In this document: in pieces, positions 34,541-43,901 of the stretch | How positions within the stretch are numbered: position 1 is the first letter of the stretch | How the letters are laid out: every line of letters begins with the position of its first letter | Source: Paenibacillus pini JCM 16418 | GTDB taxonomy: Bacteria; Bacillota; Bacilli; Paenibacillales; Paenibacillaceae | Direction: 5' to 3' | NCBI RefSeq assembly: GCF_000576305.1 | Contig: NZ_BAVZ01000009.1 | Span: 1-64,000, forward strand | Length of the DNA stretch: 64,000 nucleotides | Notes under the pieces: generated by a model | What the model was told of the DNA's origin: nothing | What the model saw: the letters and a program-made list of their open reading frames with translations, nothing else | Database searches by the model: none | Program-made: the position numbers and the translations under genes

Positions 34541-35962
34541 ATGACAATTACATGTGACGTTGCCGTTCTCGGCGGAGGTACCGGAGGTTATGTCGCGGCA
34601 ATTCGCGCGGCGCAGCTTGGTAAGCAGGTCGTTATTATTGAATCAGACAAGCTAGGTGGAACTTGTTTACACCGTGGCTGTATTCCAAGTAAGTCTTTAC
34701 TTCGCAGCGCTGAAGTATACGCTGAGATTAAAGAAAGCGAAAGCTATGGTATCGAGACTGCAGGAGCCAAAGTTGTTTTCCCAAAGGTGCAAGCTCGTAA
34801 ATCGGCCATTGTTGAGCAGCTACACGGTGGCGTTCAATACCTGATGGGTAAGAATAAAATTCAGGTTATTCATGGCAGAGGCCGTGTAATTGGTCCTTCG
34901 ATTTTTTCACCTAAGAGCGGTGCTGTTGCAGTAGAACTGGCTGATGGTGAAATGGAGACGATTATTCCAACGAATCTAATCATTGCTACGGGATCTCGTC
35001 CTCGGATTTTATCTGGACTTGAGCCTGATGGAATGTATATTCTGAGCAGCGATGAAGCGCTCCTTATGGAGGAATTGCCTAAATCGATCATTATTGTAGG
35101 CGGCGGCGTTATCGGTGTTGAATGGGCTTCGATGCTGAATGATTTTGGGGTTGAAGTTACAGTGGTTGAGACTGCATCACATATTCTTTCTGCTGAAGAT
35201 GAGGATGTAGCGCGTGAACTCAGTCAGTTGCTGAAGCGTCGTGGGGTTCGCATCATTACGGGATGTGAATTAATAACAGATACATACCAAGTTCAAGATC
35301 AGCAGGTTCATATCGAAGTTAAGAACGGTGAACAACATGAACAACTCGTAGCTGACAAGATCCTAGTATCTATTGGTCGTCAAGCCAATGTAGAGAATAT
35401 CGGTCTTGAGAATACGGATGTCCGGGTCGAGCGCGGCGTTATTGCTGTTAATCCTTTCATGCAAACAGGTGAAGCACATATCTATGCAATTGGAGATGTC
35501 ATCGGCGGTTTACAATTGGCACATGCAGCGAGTCATGAAGGTATTATGGCCGTTAATCATTTGGCCGAAGAGAAAGTGCATCTATATAAGAAGCATTTAG
35601 TACCTCGCTGTGTGTACACGCGTCCTGAGGTAGCTAGTGTGGGCTATACGGAACAAGAAGCCAAGGCGCAGGGTTTTAATATTAAAGTTGGGAAGTTCCC
35701 TTTTCAAGCCATAGGTAAGGCATTGGTACAAGGGAATAAAGAAGGCTTTGTAAAAGTTATTGCGGATGCTTCCACAAATGATATATTAGGCGTGCATATG
35801 ATCGGCGTTCATGTTACCGATTTAATCAGTGAAGCTGCGCTAGCACAGGTGCTCGATGCAACTCCTTGGGAAGTAAGTCAGAATATTTACCCACATCCGA
35901 CGCTATCTGAAATACTTGGCGAAGCAATGCTTGCTGTAGATGGTAAATCGATTGGTATGTGA
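34541..35962 (+). CDS. lpdV: Dihydrolipoyl dehydrogenase (E3) of the branched-chain complex
   Basis: A FAD enzyme that reoxidises dihydrolipoamide on E2 with NAD. The 473 residues show FAD motif GGGTGGYVAAIRAAQLG, redox disulfide GGTCLHRGCIPSK (about 38-50), NAD motif IIVGGGVIGVEWAS, IYAIGDV, and the C-terminal HPHPTLSE-like HxxxxE (YPHPTLSEILGE). Start chosen is ATG 34541 after GGGGG. It opens the bkd cluster, so it probably serves branched-chain 2-oxoacid dehydrogenase rather than pyruvate dehydrogenase. Confidence 0.93.
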   Translation: MTITCDVAVLGGGTGGYVAAIRAAQLGKQVVIIESDKLGGTCLHRGCIPSKSLLRSAEVYAEIKESESYGIETAGAKVVFPKVQARKSAIVEQLHGGVQYLMGKNKIQVIHGRGRVIGPSIFSPKSGAVAVELADGEMETIIPTNLIIATGSRPRILSGLEPDGMYILSSDEALLMEELPKSIIIVGGGVIGVEWASMLNDFGVEVTVVETASHILSAEDEDVARELSQLLKRRGVRIITGCELITDTYQVQDQQVHIEVKNGEQHEQLVADKILVSIGRQANVENIGLENTDVRVERGVIAVNPFMQTGEAHIYAIGDVIGGLQLAHAASHEGIMAVNHLAEEKVHLYKKHLVPRCVYTRPEVASVGYTEQEAKAQGFNIKVGKFPFQAIGKALVQGNKEGFVKVIADASTNDILGVHMIGVHVTDLISEAALAQVLDATPWEVSQNIYPHPTLSEILGEAMLAVDGKSIGM

Positions 35963-36110
35963 TCCTAAAATTAATATAAGAATTTAGCATATGGTCTTTT
36001 CTTTTTGGATGAAAAGAGATTATAATAGGGTTAAGCCAAGTCTTAGTACCTGGTTTTAAGATCAGATCAGGATCAAGACTTAATAGCTCTATAAATAAGG
36101 AGGCACCTCC

Positions 36111-37139
36111 ATGAACGACAAAGGTACTGTGAATGCAGTGAACAACCATGAACCTCTCGGACTCAGTGACGGACAGGTAATTGATATGTATAGATGTATG
36201 CTTCAGGCGCGTAAGTTCGATGAGCGTAACTTACTTCTCCAGCGAGCAGGAAAGATCAATTTCCATGTGTCCGGAGTTGGGCAGGAAGCAGCACAGGTTG
36301 CTGCAGCTTTTGCTTTAGACCGACAGAAGGATTATTTTCTTCCATACTATCGTGATTATGGACTCGTCCTTGCCGCAGGTATGACACTACGTGAGCTTAT
36401 GCTATCTGCATTTGCGAAGGCAGAAGATCCGAATAGTGGCGGGCGGCAAATGCCAGGTCATTTTGGAAGTAAACGGCTTCGTATTGTGACAGGATCAAGT
36501 CCCGTAACGACTCAAGTGCCCCATGCTGTTGGTGTAGCTTTGGCAGCGAAGATGAGAAAACAGGAGCTTGTTACCTTTGTAACGTTTGGGGAAGGTTCCA
36601 GTAACCAAGGTGATTTCCATGAAGGCTGCAATTTTGCAGGCGTTCATAAACTTCCTGTTATTTTAATGTGTGAGAATAATCAATATGCGATATCGGTTCC
36701 GATTCATAAGCAGTTGAGCGGAAGGGTCTCTGATCGAGCTCTAGGCTATGGATTTCCGGGAATACGAGTGGATGGCAATGACGTTCTTGAAGTATATCGT
36801 GTGGTTAAAGAAGCACGTGAACGGGCAATTCGTGGTGAAGGACCAACCTTGATTGAAGCGATGATGTATCGTTTGTCGCCTCATTCCACTTCGGATAATG
36901 ATTTAGCTTATCGTACTCAAGATGAAGTTGATGAGAATTGGAAAAAAGACGGCGTAGCCCGTTTTAAACAATATTTAATTGACCTTGGTATTTGGGACGA
37001 AGCGAAAGATGTCGATCTTATTGCTCAGCTCAATTTAGAAATTAAAGAAGCAATCGAGTATGCGGACAATGCACCGTTCCCTAAACCAGAAGATACACTT
37101 CTGCACGTATACGCGGATCGTGAAGAGGAGGCAAACTGA
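36111..37139 (+). CDS. bkdAA: Branched-chain 2-oxoacid dehydrogenase E1 alpha
   Basis: Thiamine-diphosphate subunit that decarboxylates the 2-oxoacids of Leu, Ile and Val, feeding branched-chain fatty acid synthesis. It has 342 residues, with the ThDP motif GEGSSNQGDFHEGCNFAGV ending in ENN (about 160-190) and HSTSDND (phosphorylation-loop region) near 262. AAGGAGGC precedes ATG 36111. The stop overlaps the bkdAB start by one base (TGATG). Confidence 0.94.
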   Translation: MNDKGTVNAVNNHEPLGLSDGQVIDMYRCMLQARKFDERNLLLQRAGKINFHVSGVGQEAAQVAAAFALDRQKDYFLPYYRDYGLVLAAGMTLRELMLSAFAKAEDPNSGGRQMPGHFGSKRLRIVTGSSPVTTQVPHAVGVALAAKMRKQELVTFVTFGEGSSNQGDFHEGCNFAGVHKLPVILMCENNQYAISVPIHKQLSGRVSDRALGYGFPGIRVDGNDVLEVYRVVKEARERAIRGEGPTLIEAMMYRLSPHSTSDNDLAYRTQDEVDENWKKDGVARFKQYLIDLGIWDEAKDVDLIAQLNLEIKEAIEYADNAPFPKPEDTLLHVYADREEEAN

Positions 37140-38125
37140 TGGCAGTTATGGAATACATCGACGCAATCCGTCTAGCCATGAAGGAAGAGATGGAGAAGGA
37201 TGAGAATGTGTTTATACTGGGCGAGGATGTCGGAGTAAAGGGTGGCGTGTTTACAACGACAAAAGGTTTGCAGGCTCAGTTTGGAGAAGATCGGGTGATG
37301 GATACTCCACTTGCAGAGTCAGCTATTGCTGGTGTAGCGATTGGGGCAGCGATGGTAGGGATGAAACCTATTGCTGAGATGCAGTATTGTGATTTCATGC
37401 TGCCAGCAACAAACCAAATCATTAGCGAAGCCGCAAAAATTCGTTATCGTTCGAACAATGATTGGAACTGTCCGATTGTAGTCCGTGCACCGATTGGTGG
37501 CGGAGTTTTTGGAGGGTTGTATCATTCCCAGTGTGCGGAGTCCATATTCTTTGGTACCCCGGGCCTCAAAATCGTTGCACCTTTTACGGCATACGATGCT
37601 AAAGGTCTGCTGAAAGCTGCTATTCATGACCCAGACCCAGTCCTTTATTTTGAGAATAAAAAATGCTATAAGATGATAAAAGGCGATGTGCCTTTGGATG
37701 ATTATACGGTTCCAATTGGTGAGGCCAATATGCTGCGTGAAGGTTCAGACATTACGGTTATTGGATATAGTATGCCGCTTCACTTTTGTTTACAGGCTGC
37801 TGAAGAGCTGGAGGCAGAAGAGGGCATCACTGCAAGAATTTTAGATTTACGCACACTGCAGCCGCTTGATAAGAATGCCATTATCGAATCGGTTCGTCAT
37901 ACAGGTAAAGTGTTGATCGTTCATGAAGATAACAAAACGGGTGGTGTAGGTGCAGAGGTATCTGCAATTATATCTGAAGAATGCTTGTTTGAACTGGATG
38001 CACCGATTATGCGTTTGTGCAGTCCGGACGTTCCAGCAATGCCAATCAGCCCAACGATGGAAAAGTTCTATATGCTGACTAAAGATAAAGTGAAAGAAGC
38101 CATGCGCCAATTGGCCATCTACTAG
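37139..38125 (+). CDS. bkdAB: Branched-chain 2-oxoacid dehydrogenase E1 beta
   Basis: Beta subunit of the E1 heterotetramer, 328 residues, with a transketolase-like pyrimidine domain (about 3-180; GEDVGVKGGVF, DTPLAESAIAGVAIGAA) and a C-terminal transketolase domain (about 195-320; HEDNKTGGVGAEV). It starts one base inside the bkdAA stop, with GAGGAGG upstream, so subunits are made in balance. Confidence 0.94.
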   Translation: MAVMEYIDAIRLAMKEEMEKDENVFILGEDVGVKGGVFTTTKGLQAQFGEDRVMDTPLAESAIAGVAIGAAMVGMKPIAEMQYCDFMLPATNQIISEAAKIRYRSNNDWNCPIVVRAPIGGGVFGGLYHSQCAESIFFGTPGLKIVAPFTAYDAKGLLKAAIHDPDPVLYFENKKCYKMIKGDVPLDDYTVPIGEANMLREGSDITVIGYSMPLHFCLQAAEELEAEEGITARILDLRTLQPLDKNAIIESVRHTGKVLIVHEDNKTGGVGAEVSAIISEECLFELDAPIMRLCSPDVPAMPISPTMEKFYMLTKDKVKEAMRQLAIY

Positions 38126-38146
38126 GGCAAATTTAGGAGTGAGAAT

Positions 38147-39535
38147 ATGTCAGGAAATCAAACGTTAAACGACGTGGTCATGCCGCAACTGGCAGAATCG
38201 CTAGTCTCTGCGACTATTGCCAAGTGGCTTAAGCAACCAGGAGATACAATTGAGCAATATGAACCCATTTGTGAGGTCATTACTGATAAAGTGAACGCGG
38301 AAATCCCGTCCACGATTGAAGGTGTAATGGCAGAGCTTATCGCTGAAGAAGGTCAGAAGGTTGATGTGGGACAAATTATTTGCCGAATTGCGGTAACCAC
38401 AGCAGCAACAAGCCCATCTACTACAGAGGTAAATACTTCTGGGAATGTCCAAAGGGTAGTTGAAAGTGCAAGCGCTAATGCTTCGGTTGGCGATACGTCC
38501 ATGAGAAATCGCTACTCACCAGCTGTACAAACGCTTGCGGCGGAGCATAATGTGAACTTGCAAGCCGTACAAGGTACTGGTATGGGCGGCCGAATTACAC
38601 GTAAAGATGTGCTCGCGTATGTTGAGAACGCAGCCTCCTCTCGTTCTGAAGTGAATAACACAGTACAGAGTGGGAAAGAATCACAGTCGCCATTTCAAGG
38701 GTTACCGCATGCTAATCCAGCGGTATCACCAGAACAGTATATTCAGGCTAGCCCTGCAGCCACACGAAATCAGTCTGGACTTCACATGACAGAAACGCCT
38801 AAAATTCCTACCGTCGAGGTAGAAGATTCACATGGTCGCTCTGAAACTCTAATTGATGTGACCCCTCTTCGTAATGCAATTGCTACCAACATGCGACAAA
38901 GTGTGTCGGAAATTCCACATGCTTGGACAACTATTGAAGTGGACGTTACGAATCTAGTTTTGCTGCGTAATAAGCTTAAGGATGAATTCAAACGCCGCGA
39001 GGGTTATAATCTAACGTATCTGGCATTCCTGTTGAAGGCTGTAGTCAATGCCATCAAGGATTATCCCATTATGAATTCGGTCTGGGCGGTTAACAAAATC
39101 ATTGTGAAGCGAGATATCAATATCTCACTCGCTGTAGGTACGGAAGATTCAGTAATGACTCCGGTCATTAAACAAGCAGATCAGAAGAATATTGCTGGTT
39201 TAGCTCGCGAAATTGAAGAGCTTGCTTCCAAAACACGTCAGGGCAAGTTGAAGCTGGATGATATGCAGGGAGGAACGTTTACCGTCAATAACACGGGGTC
39301 GTTCGGTTCAATACTGTCGTATCCAATCATTAACTATCCACAAGCAGCCATCCTTACATTTGAATCGATTGTGAAACGTCCAGTAGTCATTAATGATATG
39401 ATCGCAGTACGCTCAATGGCTAACATTTGTTTGTCGCTTGACCATCGAATTTTGGATGGAGTCATTTGCGGACGCTTCTTACAACGGGTAAAAGAAAATG
39501 TAGAAGGTTACACATTAGATACTAAGGTTTACTAA
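38147..39535 (+). CDS. bkdB: Branched-chain 2-oxoacid dehydrogenase E2 (lipoyl acyltransferase)
   Basis: Core acyltransferase of the complex. It has 462 residues: an N-terminal lipoyl domain with EVITDKVNAEIP (lipoylated Lys near 47), a Thr/Ser linker, a peripheral-subunit-binding domain (about 118-155; SPAVQTLAAEHNVNLQAVQGTG), a second flexible linker and a catalytic domain (about 228-460) with SLDHRILDG at the active site. GGAGTGAG precedes ATG 38147. It is followed by lipB. Confidence 0.94.
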   Translation: MSGNQTLNDVVMPQLAESLVSATIAKWLKQPGDTIEQYEPICEVITDKVNAEIPSTIEGVMAELIAEEGQKVDVGQIICRIAVTTAATSPSTTEVNTSGNVQRVVESASANASVGDTSMRNRYSPAVQTLAAEHNVNLQAVQGTGMGGRITRKDVLAYVENAASSRSEVNNTVQSGKESQSPFQGLPHANPAVSPEQYIQASPAATRNQSGLHMTETPKIPTVEVEDSHGRSETLIDVTPLRNAIATNMRQSVSEIPHAWTTIEVDVTNLVLLRNKLKDEFKRREGYNLTYLAFLLKAVVNAIKDYPIMNSVWAVNKIIVKRDINISLAVGTEDSVMTPVIKQADQKNIAGLAREIEELASKTRQGKLKLDDMQGGTFTVNNTGSFGSILSYPIINYPQAAILTFESIVKRPVVINDMIAVRSMANICLSLDHRILDGVICGRFLQRVKENVEGYTLDTKVY

Positions 39536-39580
39536 ATCTAATAAGGTTTAGAGCTTTTTCATCATGGGAAGGGCGTGATC

Positions 39581-40285
39581 TTGACGATGAGTAATACACT
39601 ACAGGTAAGTTATACCCCAATGATGAATTATGGCGCGGCTTGGGATCTACAAAAATCTATTGTGAGTGGTATTGACCTTGGAGAGCAGCAGGAAACCCTG
39701 CTGCTTTTGCAGCATCCACCTACCTATACGATCGGTTCCCAGCGCCACCCTGAGCATCTTCTGCTTAGCAAAGAGCAGTTAAAGCAGCAGGGCATAGAAT
39801 TGTTTGAAATTGATCGAGGTGGTGACATTACGTATCATGGCCCTGGTCAGCTCGTGGGTTATCCACTGCTTGTCCTTGCAGGTAAGGAAGGTCTAGATTT
39901 ACATGGTTACCTTCGCAACCTGGAGCAAGTCATTATTAACTACTTAGCTACATACGGTATTGAAGCGAGCCGTAAACCTGAATACACTGGAGTATGGGTT
40001 GGGAATCTTAAAATTTGCGCCATTGGCGTTAAGTTTAATAAATGCCGGAACCGTAGAGGTTTTGTAACAAGCCATGGCTTTGCTTTTAACATTAAGGCAG
40101 GTATTCAAGAACAGGGATTCCAAGGAATTATTCCTTGCGGTATTCAGGAATTTGGGGTTACTTCGCTTGAAGACTGTACAGGTAAGGTGTTTGACGTTGG
40201 ACTGGTTGCAGAGGAGATCATATCATTCTTTTCGAATGTTTTTCATTTTGATGAAGTCGTTAAAGCCCGCAGTTATTCCGCTTAA
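39581..40285 (+). CDS. lipB: Octanoyltransferase LipB
   Basis: Transfers octanoate from acyl carrier protein to lipoyl domains, the first step of lipoate assembly. It has about 234 residues with RGGDITYHGPGQLVGYP (about 79-95), the catalytic Lys in LKICAIGVK and catalytic Cys in IIPCGI, followed by GVTSL. The start is TTG 39581 (seven bases after AAGGG) or ATG 39587. Its place at the end of the bkd cluster means it can lipoylate the neighbouring E2. B. subtilis instead uses LipM and LipL, so this is a different arrangement. Confidence 0.9.
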   Translation: MTMSNTLQVSYTPMMNYGAAWDLQKSIVSGIDLGEQQETLLLLQHPPTYTIGSQRHPEHLLLSKEQLKQQGIELFEIDRGGDITYHGPGQLVGYPLLVLAGKEGLDLHGYLRNLEQVIINYLATYGIEASRKPEYTGVWVGNLKICAIGVKFNKCRNRRGFVTSHGFAFNIKAGIQEQGFQGIIPCGIQEFGVTSLEDCTGKVFDVGLVAEEIISFFSNVFHFDEVVKARSYSA

Positions 40286-40297
40286 AATCAGCGGAAT
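40275..40297. terminator. Hairpin between lipB and prli42 ends
   Basis: ATTCCGCT/AGCGGAAT 8-bp stem overlapping the 3' ends of both convergent genes; no clear T-run. Confidence 0.4.
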
Positions 40298-40389
40298 ATG
40301 AGCGGCTCAACAACAGCAAAGATAATTGATCCAACCATGGCGAATAACATGAGATAAACAACGAGACGAAACCATTTTTTATTTTGCAT
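40288..40389 (-). CDS. prli42: Stressosome-associated miniprotein Prli42
   Basis: A 33-residue single-pass membrane miniprotein: basic start MQNKKWFRLVV, a hydrophobic helix (about 8-28) and a short outer tail ending PLIFR. In size, charge pattern and the NKKxxRxVVxLML motif it matches Prli42 of Listeria and Bacillus, which anchors the stressosome. AAAGGAGC precedes ATG at 40389. Too short for usual gene finders. No stressosome genes lie in the window. Confidence 0.8.
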   Translation of the reverse strand: MQNKKWFRLVVYLMLFAMVGSIIFAVVEPLIFR

Positions 40390-40503
40390 AGTATAAGTAG
40401 CTCCTTTAAATTGAAATTTAATCTTTACGACACAACGTAAAGTTATACGGAAATGGGGACTACCCTTACATTGTAACGTAACCTTGAAGGAGAGGGAAGT
40501 CCA

Positions 40504-41631
40504 ATGATTAATCAAGAACGTTTAATCCGGGAATTCATGGAATTGGTACAAGTGGATAGCGAAACAGGACATGAGGAGGAAATCGCTGTAGTCCTGAAGA
40601 AGAAGTTTACGGATTTGGGGCTACATGTGGTTGAAGACGACTCGCAGGCTAAAACAGGACACGGAGCAGGGAATCTGATCGTGACCTGGAAAGCGGATGA
40701 AGGTGTTACTGCACCTAAGCTATTCTTTACGTGTCATATGGATACGGTGACACCGGGTAAGGGAATCAAGCCTAGTCTAGGTGAGGATGGTTATATCCGT
40801 AGCGATGGTACCACGATCTTGGGCTCGGATGATAAAGCAGGGCTGTCTGTTCTTCTAGAAACCATTCGTGTGGTTCAGGAACAGCATGTACCACACGGAC
40901 AAATTCAGTTTATTATTACGGTTGGTGAAGAGTCGGGACTGTTGGGTGCGCGCTCTATGGATCCTTCGTATATGGATGCTGATTTTGGATACGCGCTTGA
41001 TTCTAATGGCGAGATCGGTGCAATCGCTGTGGCTGCACCAACTCAAGCGAAAGTAACGATGAAAATCTTCGGTAAATCAGCACATGCTGGCGTGAACCCC
41101 GAGGATGGAATTAGTGCCATTCAGGTCGCATCTAAAGCTGTGTCTCGCATGAAACTAGGAAGATTAGATAAAGAAACAACTGCTAATATCGGTAAATTCT
41201 CGGGTGGCGGAGCTACTAATATTGTGTGTGACTTTGTGCAGTTAGATGCTGAGGCACGTAGTATCGTACAAGAGAAGGTCGACCAGCAAATAGCTCATAT
41301 GCGTGAATCACTTGAAGTTACTGCACGTGAATGCAATGCACAATGTGAATTCCGCAGTGAGATTGTATATCCTGCATTTAACTTTAATGAGCATGATGAT
41401 GTCGTGCAACTTGCTCAGCGTGCCATAAGTAACATAGGTTTACCTAGCCGAATTTTTCATTCTGGTGGGGGTAGCGATGCTAATATTTTCAATGGCATGG
41501 GCATTCCAACATTGAATTTAGCACTTGGTTATGAAGATATCCATACCACACAAGAGAAAATCAAAGCTGCGGATATGGTAAAAGCTTCCGAAATGGTCAT
41601 CAGTATCATTAAAGAAACGACAAACTCTTAA
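40504..41631 (+). CDS. M20 family tripeptidase-like peptidase (YqjE/PepT-like)
   Basis: A cytoplasmic zinc aminopeptidase of 375 residues. Metal ligands are visible in FTCHMDTVTPG (about 76-86), GSDDKAG (about 105), GEESGLLGA (about 140) and the late HSGGGSDAN and EDIHTTQE. A dimerisation domain covers about 180-290. AAGGAGAGGGA precedes ATG 40504. It resembles YqjE/PepT proteins that cut tripeptides. A terminator follows. Confidence 0.93.
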   Translation: MINQERLIREFMELVQVDSETGHEEEIAVVLKKKFTDLGLHVVEDDSQAKTGHGAGNLIVTWKADEGVTAPKLFFTCHMDTVTPGKGIKPSLGEDGYIRSDGTTILGSDDKAGLSVLLETIRVVQEQHVPHGQIQFIITVGEESGLLGARSMDPSYMDADFGYALDSNGEIGAIAVAAPTQAKVTMKIFGKSAHAGVNPEDGISAIQVASKAVSRMKLGRLDKETTANIGKFSGGGATNIVCDFVQLDAEARSIVQEKVDQQIAHMRESLEVTARECNAQCEFRSEIVYPAFNFNEHDDVVQLAQRAISNIGLPSRIFHSGGGSDANIFNGMGIPTLNLALGYEDIHTTQEKIKAADMVKASEMVISIIKETTNS

Positions 41632-41640
41632 TTATTAAAG

Positions 41641-41693
41641 AAAATAGGCTGCTCTGGCAACGTGACGAAGCGTTGGCGGAGTAGCCTATTTAT
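41641..41693. terminator. Terminator between the peptidase and TPR genes
   Basis: AAATAGGCT...CAACG pairs with CGTTG...AGCCTATTT in a long imperfect stem and can work for both convergent genes. Confidence 0.75.
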
Positions 41694-41697
41694 GATG

Positions 41698-42913
41698 TTA
41701 ATGAAAGAGTGCAGGTACTGGGGTGGATAAGTTTCTTTTCTGCGCTGGTGTCCACTCGGTATGCCAATTCGCTGATTGTAAAATTTCAAAGGCGCGCGTC
41801 ATATTAGTCAAATGTTGTTCGATCTCAAAGAAATCGTCACTGCCAATGATCTGATGTTCTTGCTTAGCTGTAAGGGATGCAATCGTTTGCTGTAAGTGAC
41901 AGGAAGCTGCAGCAAAGGCGGGAGGGGGTATGGGTGGGCTCTGTGGTAAATATACTCTCGAAAATGGAGGCGGCTGTCTGATAATCTCCAAAGTCATAAT
42001 GAATTTCTGCAGCGATGAAACAAAGATCTAGTGAGATTTGGTTTCTATCATATAGCGGAAGCTCCTGCATTTCTTCGAGCATTGATGAAGCCATATCACG
42101 ATATCCATGCTGATATAATGTGTAAATCAATTCATTCTTCTCATGATTGGTAGGCAAATTCATCATTGCGATCGCTTCTTCGACCTTACCGAGAGCAATG
42201 GATGTCTTAGCTGTCTCCAGCGCCTCAAAGCACGATAATAGTGGAACATCTTGTCCCCTATTTATGCACCACGAACAAACATATAAAGCCTCTGATGCCA
42301 TAATACGTTGCTGACCCATTTTGAGTAATAAATGTTGAGATTCCGTTGAGTACTGTTTAAGCAAAGATAATGCTTCATTACATTCACCTGTCTGAATTAG
42401 ACACGATACGTAAGGCATTAAATGTTCAACCCAAACATCTCTGGAAAGGGTCAGAGACTTATAAATAAGTAAAGCTTCGTTGTAAGCCCCAAGCACCCAG
42501 AGCGAATGAGCAGTAAGTAGTTTATGTGTTATGTTATCGCTTACACTTTGTAAAGTGTACGAAATATCAGCATCGCACATGCCTGAATCATGCATCATTG
42601 CACCCCATTCCACCATAGACTCAAGTACGTATTTACCAAGCTTAAGGCACTGTAGGAAAGATTCCTCAGCTTGCTGGATATGGCCTTCCAATCGCATCAT
42701 TTTTCCATATTCTAACCAACCATGGGGTTCATCAAATATATCTCGATAGGATGCATCATGAGCTTGATCACGAGTATAATGCAGTGCTTTTTCGAGGTAT
42801 AAGGCAGCCTCTTTGATCTGTCCTCTGGAACGATACCACAACCCTAGCTTATAATGTAGAGAAGGCGAATTGGGCTGGGACTTTAGCATTAAAACTAAAT
42901 GATCTTTATCCAT
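41698..42913 (-). pseudogene. TPR protein, apparent frameshift near the C-terminus
   Basis: A tetratricopeptide-repeat protein of about 405 residues if read through. From ATG at 42913 (after GGAGGG) about 12 helical hairpins can be traced (HYKLGLWYRSRGQIKEAALYLEKAL is a classic TPR). The frame stops at 41864 after a TANDCIPYS tail, but the other frame continues AFAAASCHLQQTIASLTAKQEH to 41698. One extra G in the run at 41924-41928 accounts for the switch; with four G the reading is continuous. Function unknown; such proteins mediate protein contacts. Confidence 0.65.
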
Positions 42914-43097
42914 TATTGAACCCTCCGTTATATATAACAATTTTGGCGGCTCTTTGTTATGAGAAGAAATGAAATATATTAAAATTTAATTGTGTACAAT
43001 ATAAAAGGACTATAGTCATGGGTTTTCCCATGCTTACATGTAGTTGAACGAAGATCATGCTGAAATAGATCACTTTTGATCTATAATGAAGAAATGC

Positions 43098-43241
43098 TTA
43101 CTGCGGAGTACGATAGTTATTTAATATTTGCTGGATAGGTGTATGTGGCCCCCATTCCTTTTGCCACTGGGCTAACATAATTTTGATCTGCCAAGCTTGT
43201 CCTACCATATGAAACGAGTTTGAGTTTCGATAGCTCTTCAT
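43098..43241 (-). CDS. mciZ: MciZ-like inhibitor of Z-ring formation
   Basis: A 47-codon gene. The peptide contains VGQAWQIKIMLAQW, aligning with VGKAWEIRAKLKEY of B. subtilis MciZ, the sporulation peptide that binds FtsZ and caps filaments. AAGGAT lies five to six bases before ATG at 43241. It sits next to nudF, the neighbour of mciZ in B. subtilis. The gap from 42914 to 43340 otherwise holds only a possible TATAAT (43275-43280) for nudF. No clear sigma-E promoter was identified on the minus strand. Confidence 0.8.
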   Translation of the reverse strand: MKSYRNSNSFHMVGQAWQIKIMLAQWQKEWGPHTPIQQILNNYRTPQ

Positions 43242-43340
43242 TCTTTATCCTTCTTTCCTCTATGTGAAGTTTGTTATAATTACACCATATGTGTCAGCTT
43301 GTACAATCATGCGTACTTTTAAATAAGAGGAGGATATACA

Positions 43341-43901
43341 GTGGGAAATAATTCAAAACTAAATGAAGTTACACTTTCGACGGAGTCTATTTTTAAAGGG
43401 AGAGTTATCTCGCTACAAATTGATACGGTTCAACTTCCTGATGGAAATCAAGCAACTCGAGAGATCATTAGGCATCCAGGGGCAGTAGCTGTTTTGGCTA
43501 TACATGGTGATAAGATGCTGGTAGTGGATCAGTATCGTCAGGCCATGGGCCGTTGTGAACTGGAAATTCCGGCAGGAAAGCTGGAATCAGGTGAGGATCC
43601 TTTGGAAGCTGCGAAGCGTGAATTAAAAGAAGAGACTGGCTATAGCTGCAATAATATTAAGCTTCTACATTCGTTCTATACATCGCCTGGATTTGCAGAT
43701 GAATTCATACATTTGTACTTCACAGATGATCTAGAGAGCGGCGAAATGGCGTTAGATGAAGATGAATTTTTGGAAATGTCTGAAATTACTCTGGAAGAAG
43801 CTCAGGGCTATATACAGGAAGGTCGTATCTGTGATGCCAAAACAGTGATGGCTGTCTATGCTTGGCAGCTGTATTCACTTACAGGTAAGTTAGGACAATG
43901 A
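43341..43901 (+). CDS. nudF: ADP-ribose pyrophosphatase (Nudix)
   Basis: Hydrolyses ADP-ribose to AMP and ribose 5-phosphate. The 186 residues contain a complete Nudix box: GKLESGEDPLEAAKRELKEETGY (about 82-104), with GX5EX7REUXEEXGU intact. It starts at GTG 43341 after GAGGAGG. The end overlaps the EndoQ gene by four bases (ATGA), so both are translated together. Confidence 0.94.
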   Translation: MGNNSKLNEVTLSTESIFKGRVISLQIDTVQLPDGNQATREIIRHPGAVAVLAIHGDKMLVVDQYRQAMGRCELEIPAGKLESGEDPLEAAKRELKEETGYSCNNIKLLHSFYTSPGFADEFIHLYFTDDLESGEMALDEDEFLEMSEITLEEAQGYIQEGRICDAKTVMAVYAWQLYSLTGKLGQ

